NCBI GenBank assembly: GCA_963402885.1
Contig: OY727095.1
Location: 11,661,001 to 11,725,000 of the forward strand
Direction of reading: 5' to 3'
DNA from: Antedon bifida
Lineage: Eukaryota > Echinodermata > Crinoidea > Comatulida > Antedonidae
DNA: 64,000 bases
Part shown: positions 11,549 to 23,900 of the stretch, one piece after another
How positions within the stretch are numbered: position 1 is the stretch's first letter
Layout: every line of letters starts with the position of its first letter
Notes under the pieces: generated by a model
The model's input: the letters and a program-made list of their open reading frames with translations, nothing else
Told to the model about the DNA's origin: nothing
The model's database searches: none
Made by a program: the position numbers and the translations under genes

Positions 11549-12135
11549 AGCAGATGATGTAAGTATAGCAAACGTAATAGGAAATAGATGTATAGTATTT
11601 CCAAACTGAATTGCACGGTAAAAGCGGTTTTATTTCGTTTTAATGAAGAGCAATTTGAAATCTCTGTTCATCGATTGAAGAATTTTTCATTCTGACTTAA
11701 ATTTAGAATAGTCGTTAGTTATTTTCGAATATTTGATGACGTAACAATGGTTGCGCTGTTCTATTGTAAGCGCGGTGAGCGCACTAACTAGCCAATTGAA
11801 TACCACTATGTTACTAGCCCTTGGAAACTACATATCTCTTAAATGCGCGCACTACACAGCGTCAAAGGGGCGTTCTTTAGACTGGACAAACCAACATTTT
11901 TCTTTAAATAAAAACCAATAGTTCAACATTGGTTCATGTTGACATTAGATTATATGCATTATCATGCATATAACCTTATTGATTCTGTCATAATCTTTGT
12001 TTATTTATTCTTTCCTTAGCACTATTTTGTCCGTCAATTATCTTGATATCAGTTTCATCTAGCTAAGTCAATTTTTCAGAGTATATTCCTTATGGCCAGG
12101 AATCGAAGTGGTTATGTTTTCACGGTGCGCAATCA

Positions 12136-12335
12136 AAAATTACGCGGTCTACGCACGATTTAACAAAATCACGTTTGTAATCATATCTTCACAAGCATGA
12201 ATCACAATTAAACAAAATATGGTACTCATAAATTTCAGGTCATATTTCATCATATGGCAATACAATTACACGTAATTGTATGTAGCGCATATAACGCATG
12301 CGTACGCGCGTTTAAAATTTTCAAAATTGTCAAAA
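12136..12335. repeat. Right copy of the ~200-bp direct repeat
   Basis: Same-orientation partner of 8800-9002, beginning ATTACGCGGTCTACGCACGA and ending near CAAAATTGTCAAAA. Together the pair brackets about 3.1 kb containing the cyclin-like gene. It may be two independent insertions of one dispersed repeat, or a duplication that flanks a mobilised segment. Confidence 0.85.
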
Positions 12336-14925
12336 TCTATTTTCGATGAAATTAGAGTACGTTTCAGGCAATTTTAAGCCTTTAAAAGTGCGCAGATTTT
12401 TGCACGCGCGTTAAACATTATTATGCACTCTTTTTGCATCATATTTGATTCACTTTCAACTCGAAATTGCGTTATACGAGCACGTCAAAAGTGACAGGCT
12501 ACGCACGTGTAAGTTAACAAAATGGGGAAAATATGCTAAATTTTAAAATTAATATAGATCGTCAAAATTGTCTTTAAATTTAAATCTGACTGAAACCAAA
12601 ATAGCGTTATAATAAATAATACTAATACAATTTGTATCGCAAGTGATTATATTTTATTTTAAACAATAGATGTTTAAATAGGTTTGATTTAAATAACAGT
12701 TCTCGTAACATTGTATTAGATTAAAACATAACTGGTGGGATTTGCGAGGCCTGCAGGGTTAAAACAAATTCATACGTACAATACAAAATAGTCTTAAAAT
12801 AATGAAAATCATAAAATACGAAATTGGTCCGGCTTTTGTGATTGGAATCCCAAAATGAAGAATAACACTCAGGAGCAAAATAGGTACGTGGAAGATTTGA
12901 AAGCCGATTACATCAACAGCATCACGTGATTCCACTGAATCATCTATACATATAGGTTAGGAAAGCACTTGGGTTTGTAATAAGCGTGTAGTGTAACCAA
13001 CAACTATTATACATATAAGGAAGGGTTAGTCGTACCCGAAAGCTATGCAATTTCTTTCTATCTATTTTATTACTATAAATATCGTTTTGAGATTGAGATT
13101 CAGCCATTGATAGCCTACACACAGTCATTTTTCAGCAATTATATATTTTATATTGTAATAGTGGTTACAAACAATGTCGATATTTCAAGAACTAAATACG
13201 GCTAAGCGTTATTATCATGTGAAAGTATGATGTCCATACACAGCAATTTGACAACAGGATGCTGAGCTCCGGAGACATGATCAGTTCTAGCTTTAAATTA
13301 CATTTTTTCAGGTAAATCATTCTTTTTTTCGATCGAGCATTTGGTCAAAGTGAATAACTATTACGTGACTACGATGGCATATTCAACAAAAACTGTGACA
13401 AAAAATGTTAGGGGGACAATATATCTTTAAGCTCTAAAATTGAAATAAACACCGCGGTGGCGGGGAGTGTATCATAGGCCTTCTATACACTTGGGCTTTA
13501 CGGTGTAATAACAATACCGAAGCTATGAATTCATATTTTACAGTATACTATAGATATGTTAAAAGGCCTCCTGTGTCATTTCTTTGATAATTACAACTAT
13601 AAATTACAAATTCATTGATTTTAAATAAAAAAAAACACTTTTTTTTTAATTCTCTGAGTTTTTCTCGATCATTTCACATTATTATTCAGAATTAACACTG
13701 AGCGATTTACAATATCTCTTTTCACATTAAAATTTATACATGATAAATATATAAAATAACATATTGAACTTTGTCTCAACCGTAAGTGTTCAGACACGTT
13801 GCTTATAATTTACGATCTAATGTTGTTATTTTTATTGATACAAAATAGATTCATGTTATTCAAAATTTAAATCGTATGTCCATGATGCCCATAAATTAAA
13901 TTAGTGCATTATATAAATTAATAAAACATAATAATCATGTTTTTAAACTATTGGATGAATTAAAACAATTTTTGTATCAAAATATTTGTCATGAATTAAA
14001 ATTGCTAAAATGTCATTGATAAATAACTTACCACACAAATGGTATTGTTAGACTTATAGCTATGTCAATGGCTACCAGGTGTCTCTATGTATACGGTTAC
14101 CAGAACCAGTAGGCCTAGCAGTAAGACGGATAAAAATATGGCAACGAAAAACCGTATACTTAATAGGAAAATTCGATAACTACCTTTCATTTTAATGACA
14201 CGCCACAGAACTTAGGCAGCTATCGAGTCGAAAAGTCATTATTAGAATACATATGAAATGACTGTTAGACTCGCTAGCTGCGTAGTCGCTATGTGAAAAA
14301 AAGGTCTATTAGTACTCATTATAAAAAGTTTACTCAACGCCTAAACATACTCAAAGGTCATGTTTCCACAGTCTTACATTCACTCAGTCTTCCGCTCCGT
14401 GAAACAGAACAAGTGTGAACGTGGTATTAGGAAGGCTGTGATATATAGGCTAAAATGTTGGGCCTGCTAAATCTCTCGAAAACGGACATATTTTTACCTT
14501 TCAACTGTGTACACTTATAGTTGTTTCAATTATAGTTTAAACAACTGAATTCCCTGTTACTCAGAAATAGCATTGTACTCCTTTGTGCCAGAAACGTTGT
14601 GCAGTAAACTATTCCAAAACTAAACAGCTAAAAAATGAAAAGTCTCCTAAAGCAGACATCCTTTCATTATTCTTCAACAAAACATCAGATTTCCAGAAAG
14701 TTGATATTTCATTCGCTCAAGCTCCTGTGAATACTGTTCCGGCGAGCTCTTATATAGAAGCTTTAAAGTGGTGGAGAACGGAGCGGTGTAAATGGTTCCT
14801 CTGCTTTTCTTCTTTTTTTAGGTGCTATTTTATGATACTTTATGGATTTTTGTGTGTAAAGCGCTTATAAACATTGTATTATTATTCCATTTACTATCAA
14901 AGTGTTAATCCTTTCTTAGGCCAAA
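12336..14925. other. Intergenic region downstream of ABHD16A and upstream of the cyclin-like gene
   Basis: No gene is supported. It holds an end fragment of MITE family 3 at about 13290-13432, ending GTTAGGGGGACAATATATCTTTAA, and AT-rich filler. The open frame at 14583-14870 has no recognisable domain. The segment just below 14926 should contain the ABHD16A 3' UTR, but I see no clear AATAAA close to the stop. Confidence 0.6.
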
Positions 14926-17900
14926 TCATTCAAGTTGCCAGGGCATTTCAAAGTAGCTATTTGGAAGTGGCTTGCAGTGCATTGCTTCAAAGTCGACCAT
15001 ATACTTACTAGCCTACAAGTTAAAGAAGATTAAAAAATTAGATTAGAACAAGTATCCTAAATAATAATAATTTATCCAGTATTAGGTACTTTTTGATTTC
15101 ACTCTCAATTACCCATTTCGTCAGAATAAACAAAAGTAAACGAAATCATTAGAAAATCTACAATGTCTACTTCCAATAATAGCGACTGTTCATTTCCACA
15201 AAGCAGCACTTTTTGCACATGCTCAGAAACATTCTGTCAATAATACATTTTATAAATAAAAGTTTCTTTATAATTACAAAACTTTGAAAACTAAAGCCAG
15301 ATCTTACCAGAAATAGAGTCAACTGTATTTTAGTTACTTCTCTCAAATCAGTTCCTAAAACAAAACAAATTATTAAATTGTAACTGTGTGTATATGTACA
15401 TAAATGTAAATTCTTAAAATATTAGATGCATTAAATATTCTCTATGATTATTTTGAGGGAGCTTAGTTTCTCGGAACACACAGTTGAGTTGCTTTCAGTT
15501 CTGTGTCGACATAAGCACACTTTGAGAACATTGCAATGTTATTAAAACTAATTTATATTGAATTGAAATATTTTATTTATACTGAGCGACCTCTTCAGTC
15601 AAAGACTGGTCTCCCAGAGGGCCCAGTTATGATCAGTGGCTGTGATGTACTAGTATACCGGGGTAACCTTCTACTATCTCGAAAGATGTACTAGGTTCAT
15701 GAGCTAGATGTGTACACTGGACCTACGGTTTATAGTCCTTATCCGAGAAGACCCGTTCTACCACCAAAAGAGCCTTGAACCCTTGCCGATGTTATGGCTA
15801 CGTAATTACGGTCTCACTGCCTTAACTGCTTGGCCACTCACTTGCTTAGTATCGACTCATAATGCAAACAATTTTTATAATATCAAAATGACATACCGAT
15901 CATCATGGGGTACACTAGGGGTGAGTTGTCTACAGCATATCTCTGAAGATCCCTGGTGCAGGCAGAGTCTTCCACCTCATACTCTGTTAGCACATTAACT
16001 GAAAAAAAGAAGTTGAAATTAGTATTACACAGTAAGAATTAGTAAAACACATTTTAAGCCTTGTCTACACTATCAAACTTTATGTAATGTGATGTGCCCA
16101 TATATGGAAATGATGACATCATATCACTACCATATTTAGGAATATCATTACCACATTTGGGCACCGCACACATTTTTGTCAAACTAGTTTGATAGTGTAG
16201 ACAGAACTTAAAGAATATTGGGGTTTTAGTTAGAAAACTCTGTTCACATTGTGGTAGTAGTGGTTAAGAACAATTTCAAATTCTGTAAATGCCATATACA
16301 GTATGTGAACGCAGCACCTTAAAAAAAGGCTTGGTAAAATTGTATTCATTATTATTATTAATTTGTTGATATCATATCATATGCTTTAAAGAAATATGTA
16401 TAAATGTAACCTATCATATTCAATTATGTATGGCATAGTCATATTAGAGTATGTTTCCCTTTGCCATAGAAAAATGTTTCCTAATTTCTCAGAGAATACT
16501 ATTTATGTAAATGAGAATGCAATGATGTTATGGTAGCTAAAGCATGCAAAACAGACCAGAATATGTATCGATGTATGAAAATAATAATTTCATTATGTAT
16601 GGCGTAGTATTAGAGTATATTTTCTTTTGCCAGACATTTTTTTTCTCAGAGAAGAATACTATGTATACATGTAAATGAGAATGTACTGATGTTCTGTTAG
16701 CTATTTTATACAAAGCAGACTAGAATACATATCGATGAATGAAAGAAAACATCCTAATAGCAAGTAGCAACATACGTTTGTCGATTACAGATTCAGCGCT
16801 GAGAAAACGATTTAGAACAGCACAACTTTCTTCATCTAGAAGGTTGGGATATCTGAAAGAAAAACAACAAAACAATGGTTTTTTTACATGTTTTATTTAA
16901 TAATAGTCACTTTATGAAAATAGTATTGTCTAAAGATTTGCAATTAAGACAATTAAACATTACATTTGGAAAGTAAGGTTTGCGGTACACCATGTGTTTC
17001 CGAATAGGAAGTAAAGTTGACAACTAAATCTTCCGAGACACATGACTGGACTAAATTTATTAAAGGATTTGTAAAGCTCTGCTTACACTATCAAACTTTA
17101 TGTGACAAAATATGTGATGTGCCCATAACAATACCATATTTGGGCATATCACTACCATATTTGGGCAAATCGCACTTTTTGTCAAAATAGTTAGACAGCT
17201 TTAGATTAATAAAATTGAATATAGAAAAGTCTAAAGTGCTCACCTGTATTTAAGTATTGCAATTAGTAGATTATTCCCTCTGTTGGACTGAACATTTGGT
17301 ACTAAACTGAAAAATTAAAACGTACATTATTCCTATTCCAATCTTTGAGAGGAGTTTATGGTAAATTGTAAATTTTGGTGTTGAACCATAAGGTGAGGCC
17401 TTATCACATTGTGAATTGCTTGATTGAAAATTAAATTAGTAGACTTATAAACCCAGTCAATATGTTTAATTGAATTTGTCATGTACTTTTTATTCCAGTG
17501 GCAGCACATACCTTGTTGTAATCACTTCATCCTGAGTTCTCCTAATAAGTTTGATTGGACCTGGATACCTTTAAAAAGAGAATTATTATCAATATAACAA
17601 AATGTATTAATGCTCAGTGTATACTGATACAGTAGGTCTTATATATGGAACTTAAATAAATAAAATGTGTTGAAACTGCAGATCTATTTAATTAACAGCC
17701 AACTATATGACAATACTGAAATGTATTATGACAGCACTGTAGTACAGTAATAATGCAAAAACAATGTGTTTTACCTGCATACATTATCAGAAATTTGTAG
17801 GTTCATGTATTTCCTTAGTGTTCTAATGATTATGCCACCTGTAGAAACCAAATAAAACAGAGAAATACAACATAAGTAAATATATAGTGATGGTATAGTT

Positions 17901-20900
17901 CCAGATTTCCCTGAGCAGATATGCCAAAAATTTAAAAAAATTATCAAAAATATTCCTGATACAGTCCCTAAACGTGGAAATATCCCATCATTATGTTTGT
18001 TTTTTTATTAAGCTTTATATAAACGACTGCCTTTTAGCAAATCCTACAATCGAGAGAACAAGAGACCATCAGTTGCGTAAACCGACCATCATGATTTCTT
18101 AGGCAATGTGAAAGGAGTATAAGTTACTTACGTGCAAATTGTGGCATTTTGGCTGTAGCCAGCGGAACAAGGTCGTCGAAAGTAGCATCTAAAATCTAAT
18201 ATAAATATCATCATTACATTACATTATATACCATAATTTTTTGGAAACAATCATATACATAATATTTCTAAATCTCTGTCTACACTATCAAAGTTTACGC
18301 GACAAAAAAATGTGATGTGCCCATATATGGACATGATTTCATATCACTACCATATTTGGGCATATCACTACCATATTTGGTACTTTTTTGATAGTGTAGT
18401 AGACAGAGCTTAAGAAACAATGCACGTAGTCAAAGTGGTGAATGACAGTGCTGTACTTGCAAGGATGTTTTGCTTGATTGAAGGTTTTGTTAAAAAAACT
18501 AAAATAAATTGTTCAGGGTGTATGCACTCTATTAAAATATTGCTCCAGCCAAACAACTATAGGGGGATTCACCAAATATAGTCCGTCTTCATGTTACAAT
18601 TACCAACTATGTTTAGCCTGAGATATTGGCCTCTTGACAAAAGAGAGCTATTAACAATTCACTATTTTCAACACTAAGAACCAACTTACTAATGCATGTA
18701 TTTTAGGATAGTTCATAGCAGCTATTGAAGCTGTATAACCTCCAATAGACCAAGCATACACAATGATATCTGATATATGAAATCCTAGCTCTGTAGTAGC
18801 ATACTGCATCACTGCCTCTATGGCATTTGCCTCATTTTCTGGAAATGGATAACCCTAAAAGAAAAAGAAACATGGAAAGTGTAGAACTGATCATAGTATT
18901 TAAATCATTTTTTTTTCTTTTTAAGATTGTTAAAAAATATTGGATGCCCTGTCTGATATTTATTAGTACATTCATTGCTGGAAAAATAATGGTTTCTATT
19001 GCCCCTCAAACACTAGAGGGTGCTATATATTTATATTTCTTTTCTCGAGTATATCGTCCTACATCGAGTGACAGAGTACATATGGGTACACAGTTCAACC
19101 ATGGAGATTTCTCTGTGTTTCAACAGAATTGTAGCAGTTGATATTTACAATGACGATTTTTAATGATAGGACAGTGATTTACAATTTACTATTGGTAATC
19201 CTTGGCCACAAATGCATAAATACATAAAATAGGATCAGGATCAGATTGCATTTACTTTACTTGACACTATGCTGGAGATAAAGACAAATATAGTACACTG
19301 GAGCTACAGCTCTGAGAAGACTTGTTTTACCACAACAACCATAGACTGAATTGGCCCTAAACCCTATGATGAAGCAGATATGGTTTATAGCACTTCTGCC
19401 ATAAACTCTTTGGTCACCAACTTGGTCGATAATGTTGAGAAGTCATGGATGTGTGCTCACATTATTTCTGAATATCAAATATTGAACAAATTATCTTACT
19501 GTACTGCCTCCAAAGCCTGGATGGTTCCAACCCAAAATTGAATACTTTGCTAAAAAATAAATATTGGTAAATGATTTAGTAAAATAAAAAGATTACTGTG
19601 AGTATGCTTTTAAAATTGAAATTTTATTGGTAAACAAACTTTTCCATTCTCATTTTTGAGGACGATCAAAGTACATTGATCGAAACGTCAAACAAAATCA
19701 AAGTCTTTTCAGAACTATATTATGTGGTGTACCGCAAACTTTAAAACAAACTTCTTATTCAGCCATATTGATTTCCTATATTTCCAATGTTTTATAATAT
19801 AATGTTCACATAATATAATTTCACTATTTTTTTTGTAATTCCATAAGAGAAATTCCATACATATTCAAAGTATGGCCATTTGTGTGCATCCACATAGACC
19901 CTACCAATTACTCTGTAGAATTTGCAGACAAGCAGAAGACAATACTATCTAACAAATACTATCTAACAAATATAAACAAAATAAAGTAGGTATAGTTAAG
20001 TTGCTTACATTCTAAAGGTGCGGGCATGCATCCCACTTCATAATAGCCTGCATTGCCTTCACAACATATAACCTGGTATAAAGAAAAAGTTTATATATGT
20101 AAACACGAAATCAAATATTCCTAATCAAATTCCCATTTTGTCTTTAAAAAAAAATAAATCTGCAAGTCTGCAGTGGTAGAGATTGATAAAAATCAAGATC
20201 AAATCAAATAATATTATAGTCAAGGAAGTATAGATAATGGGTGAAAGGGAGGGTGGGAACAGTATCATGAGTGGCCTGGGTGGTGTAATGAAATTGGGCT
20301 GTGACGAGGGCCTTAACATAATTTCCATACAAGCATAATAATAATATTACATCCTTGCAGTCTATCATTAAAATAAGAATTTAAATAAATAAATAAAAAT
20401 TGATATTATTATTCAATATTATACTCATTCGATTTAAAGGATGGAATATAGAAGGGTGTGTCCATCATAAACAATCTTACCAACTTATCTCCATTTGAAT
20501 GTGCCACTCCTCGTGCATCTATAAACATGGTGTCAATCTGATTATTATCTCTTGTTATCAGCTTGGCACGAATTCCATTGTCTTTCTCCAATAGCTTCTT
20601 CCTTCCCTCTAGAAGTGATGGTCCTAAAATGGCACAGAATGATTGGTTAGCTTTAGCATTGTCAATATAATTTGTGTACGTATTCACTCATAACACACAA
20701 TCAGTATCCATTAAAATCGCTCATCACTCAGAATTGGGAAATCAACTCTTGTCTACTAAAAAAAGTAACTTTTTATCGAAAGACACAAACAAAAAGGCAC
20801 TACCAAACAGGGCAGCTATCAAGCAGGGCAACTAGCAAACAGAGCAACTACCAAACAGGGCAACTAGCAAACAGGGCAACTACCAAACAGGTCAACTACC

Positions 20901-23900
20901 AAACAAGGCAACTACCAAACAGGGCAAATACCAAACAGGGCAGCTACCAAAACAGGGCAACTACCCAACGGGGCAGCTACCCAACGGGGCAGCTACCCAA
21001 CCAGGCAGCTACCCAACAGGGCAACTACCAAACAGGGCAGCTACCCAACAGGGTAACTTCCAAACAGGGCAACTACCAAACAGGGCAACTACCCAACAGG
21101 GCAGCTACCCAACAGGGCAACTACCAAACAGGGCAGCTACCAAACAGGGCAGCTACCCAATAGGGCAGCTATCCAACTACACAAACCAATAGTGGTGTTA
21201 GTAGTCTGTGAGTGCTAGCTTACCTGGATAAACAGACAATAGCCCATGCTCTCCAGAGAGAGGGCTTAGATATGAAAGTAGAAAGTTCCTAGAACACCCC
21301 TGTACCATAATGCAACCACGCACGAAATAGACAAGGCAACTACCAAACAAAGCAACTACCAATATAATCTCCTTTTAGAGGTAGTTTTCTAACAGTAGTC
21401 CTAGGCTGCCTGTTCTCTTGGGGTTGTCCTAAGAGGGTTGTCGTCAGGATATGATACTAACCAACAGCTGCGTTGAGTAGTGCCGTGTGACCTGGGTAGA
21501 CAAGCCACCTTCCAAACGTGTTGATGAGACAGTAACTTATTACATCACATGGAAATTGTACTATTCTACTTAGTAAGCTTTTGGGTTTATTTGCTGTGCG
21601 TAGACTCACTCGCAAAGGCCTGCAAAGAAAGTTATTATTTAATCATAATAAAATCAATACAATTTCAGGAACATCAATTGGATATAAATTTAAAAAGCAT
21701 AAACAAACTAAACATTATTTTATCTAAGAACAAAAAAGTGATATTGTTGATTCAGTTTATAGACTTTTATTTGGCCAAAATATGTTATTTTGTCATAACA
21801 TGCCCATATTTGTCATTATTATGTCCATATATGATCATAATGAGCCATATTTGTCATTATTATGTCCATATTTGGTATTATATACTCACGGTTTATCTGT
21901 ATTGACAACAAAGTCTTCCTGCCAATGAGTAAACTCATAATCAAAATATTGCAACCTATGCTGTAAAGATACACAAACAGATTCAAGTTTTAAGCTCTGT
22001 CTACACTATCTTTGACAGAAAAAATTGTGATGTGCCCAAATATGGTAGTGATATGCCCAAATATAGTAGTGATATGACATCATCGTGTCCATATATGGAC
22101 ATATCATTTTTTGTCACATAAAGTTTGATAGTGTAGACAGGGCTTGATACAGAAACTGTGACCAATAAAACAAATAGTGATTTACAACTAAAAATGGTTA
22201 CTTATGATACACTACTAGTTTAATGACCTAAAACTTAAAATGAACTAAAAAAAACAATTGCATACATACCCTTACTTCATACAAATCACTGTTTCTGGCA
22301 CTGTGCAAAAACTTAAGAAAGTTTGTATAGTCAGGGTTCATGAATCTTCCAATACCTACAAAATAGATAAGAAAATGTAAATGAATGTATTAGAATATGT
22401 TATCTCATGACAGTAACAATAATGGTAAAGTCTCCACTACCTGTAATAGTTTGATGATGATTTACTTTATTCAGCATTTTGGAAATCAAGTATTAGAGAG
22501 GTTTCGCAATCTTACGAATACGATAACGAAAACAGATACGTCACGCACACGTATTCGTTTTCGTAAGCCATAAAAAAATCTGTTTCGCATGGCAACGAAA
22601 TAGTAAGGCGCGTCCAAAATATGACTGCGGTAAATTTGAGCGAAGCGCAGGTACGTGTTGCAGGGTGCTTGGCTGCCTAGGCCTAGCGTAACATCAAAGC
22701 GAGTGAGGACTTTAAAAACTACTATTTATAAAAATTGACTTGGCATTTTAGTAAATTACTTTAGTATTTATTACTTTCAATAAATCTATAATTATATTAT
22801 AATCATGAATCATTCCTGATTCAAATGCAAAATGTGCAAAATAGATCAAAAACTATACTCGTTTTGTAGTTACGAATACGACTGGTGATATTCGTCAACA
22901 CGAATATGCTTTACGAATATGAAATGGGGATCAGCTCAAAAGTTTCACAAATGTATGACGTATCCGTTTTCGTTATCGTATTCGTAAGGTTGCGAAACCT
23001 CCCTATTATTAGGGAGAATTCTCAATCTTATGAATATAACAATGAAAAGGTTATGTACAGTCAGCTATCCCAATACCAGGCACGTTTGGGCAGGCCTAAT
23101 ATATCTGGTTTTATCCTGGTATTCACTTCAGAATTTCTTTTAATGGTAAAAAAAAAGAATTTGGGTATTTCCAGAAAAGTCTGGTTTTGGGAGAGATGGC
23201 TGTATTACATTTTTAAACTTTTGAGCTGACCCCTGCTTCATATCAAAAAGTGTATTCATTTTTTACGAATACAGTTTGCTTTCTGATGTCAGTAAGAAAC
23301 AAATGTAATTAATTAATTTGGATACATTTTATCACTTTGCGTTGAATCAAGAATGCATAATATAGATAATTTATTGACAAGTCATTTATTCAAAATGTAT
23401 AATAAATAATATTAATGGTATCTATAGCAGCATTTTACATTATCAATAGAAGGAAGACAAACTGGACTAGACGATCTACCTTCAGGTGTTTGTTTTTATC
23501 AGTTGTGTTGTTATTAACAACACAACTGATAAAAACAAAATCCTGAAAGTTTGTTAAAATTTACCTCTCATAATTATCGATCCCATTAATATAACCAAGG
23601 CAATTCCAGTACAGTGTCCACAGCTGATCAATCCAGCTATTGTGAAGTATCCTAGAAAAGAAAGGATAAGAAAATCTAAATTCATTTTTCCTTTGTTTTA
23701 TAGTTTGATATACCTTGATCTACATCAGGCTACATCTGTCTGGCTGACAGAGCATTTTAAATATTTTATAATTCTATTTTAAAGATATATTGTCCCCCTA
23801 AAAATTATTTTTGTTTTGTTTGAATATTTCATTTTAATGTCACATAAATAGTTATTCACTTTGACCAAAAACTGGATAGAAAAAAAATTATTTACCTGCA

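Noticed and set aside
14583-14870. 95-codon plus-strand frame starting MCQKRCAVNYSK
   Set aside because: Considered as a THAP-like or other zinc domain, but the spacing of Cys/His does not fit and it lies just past the ABHD16A stop.
20672-21163. 163-codon frame rich in NYQTGQLPNR
   Set aside because: Reading of the 16-bp minisatellite in ABHD16A intron 7, with no conserved start or splice context.
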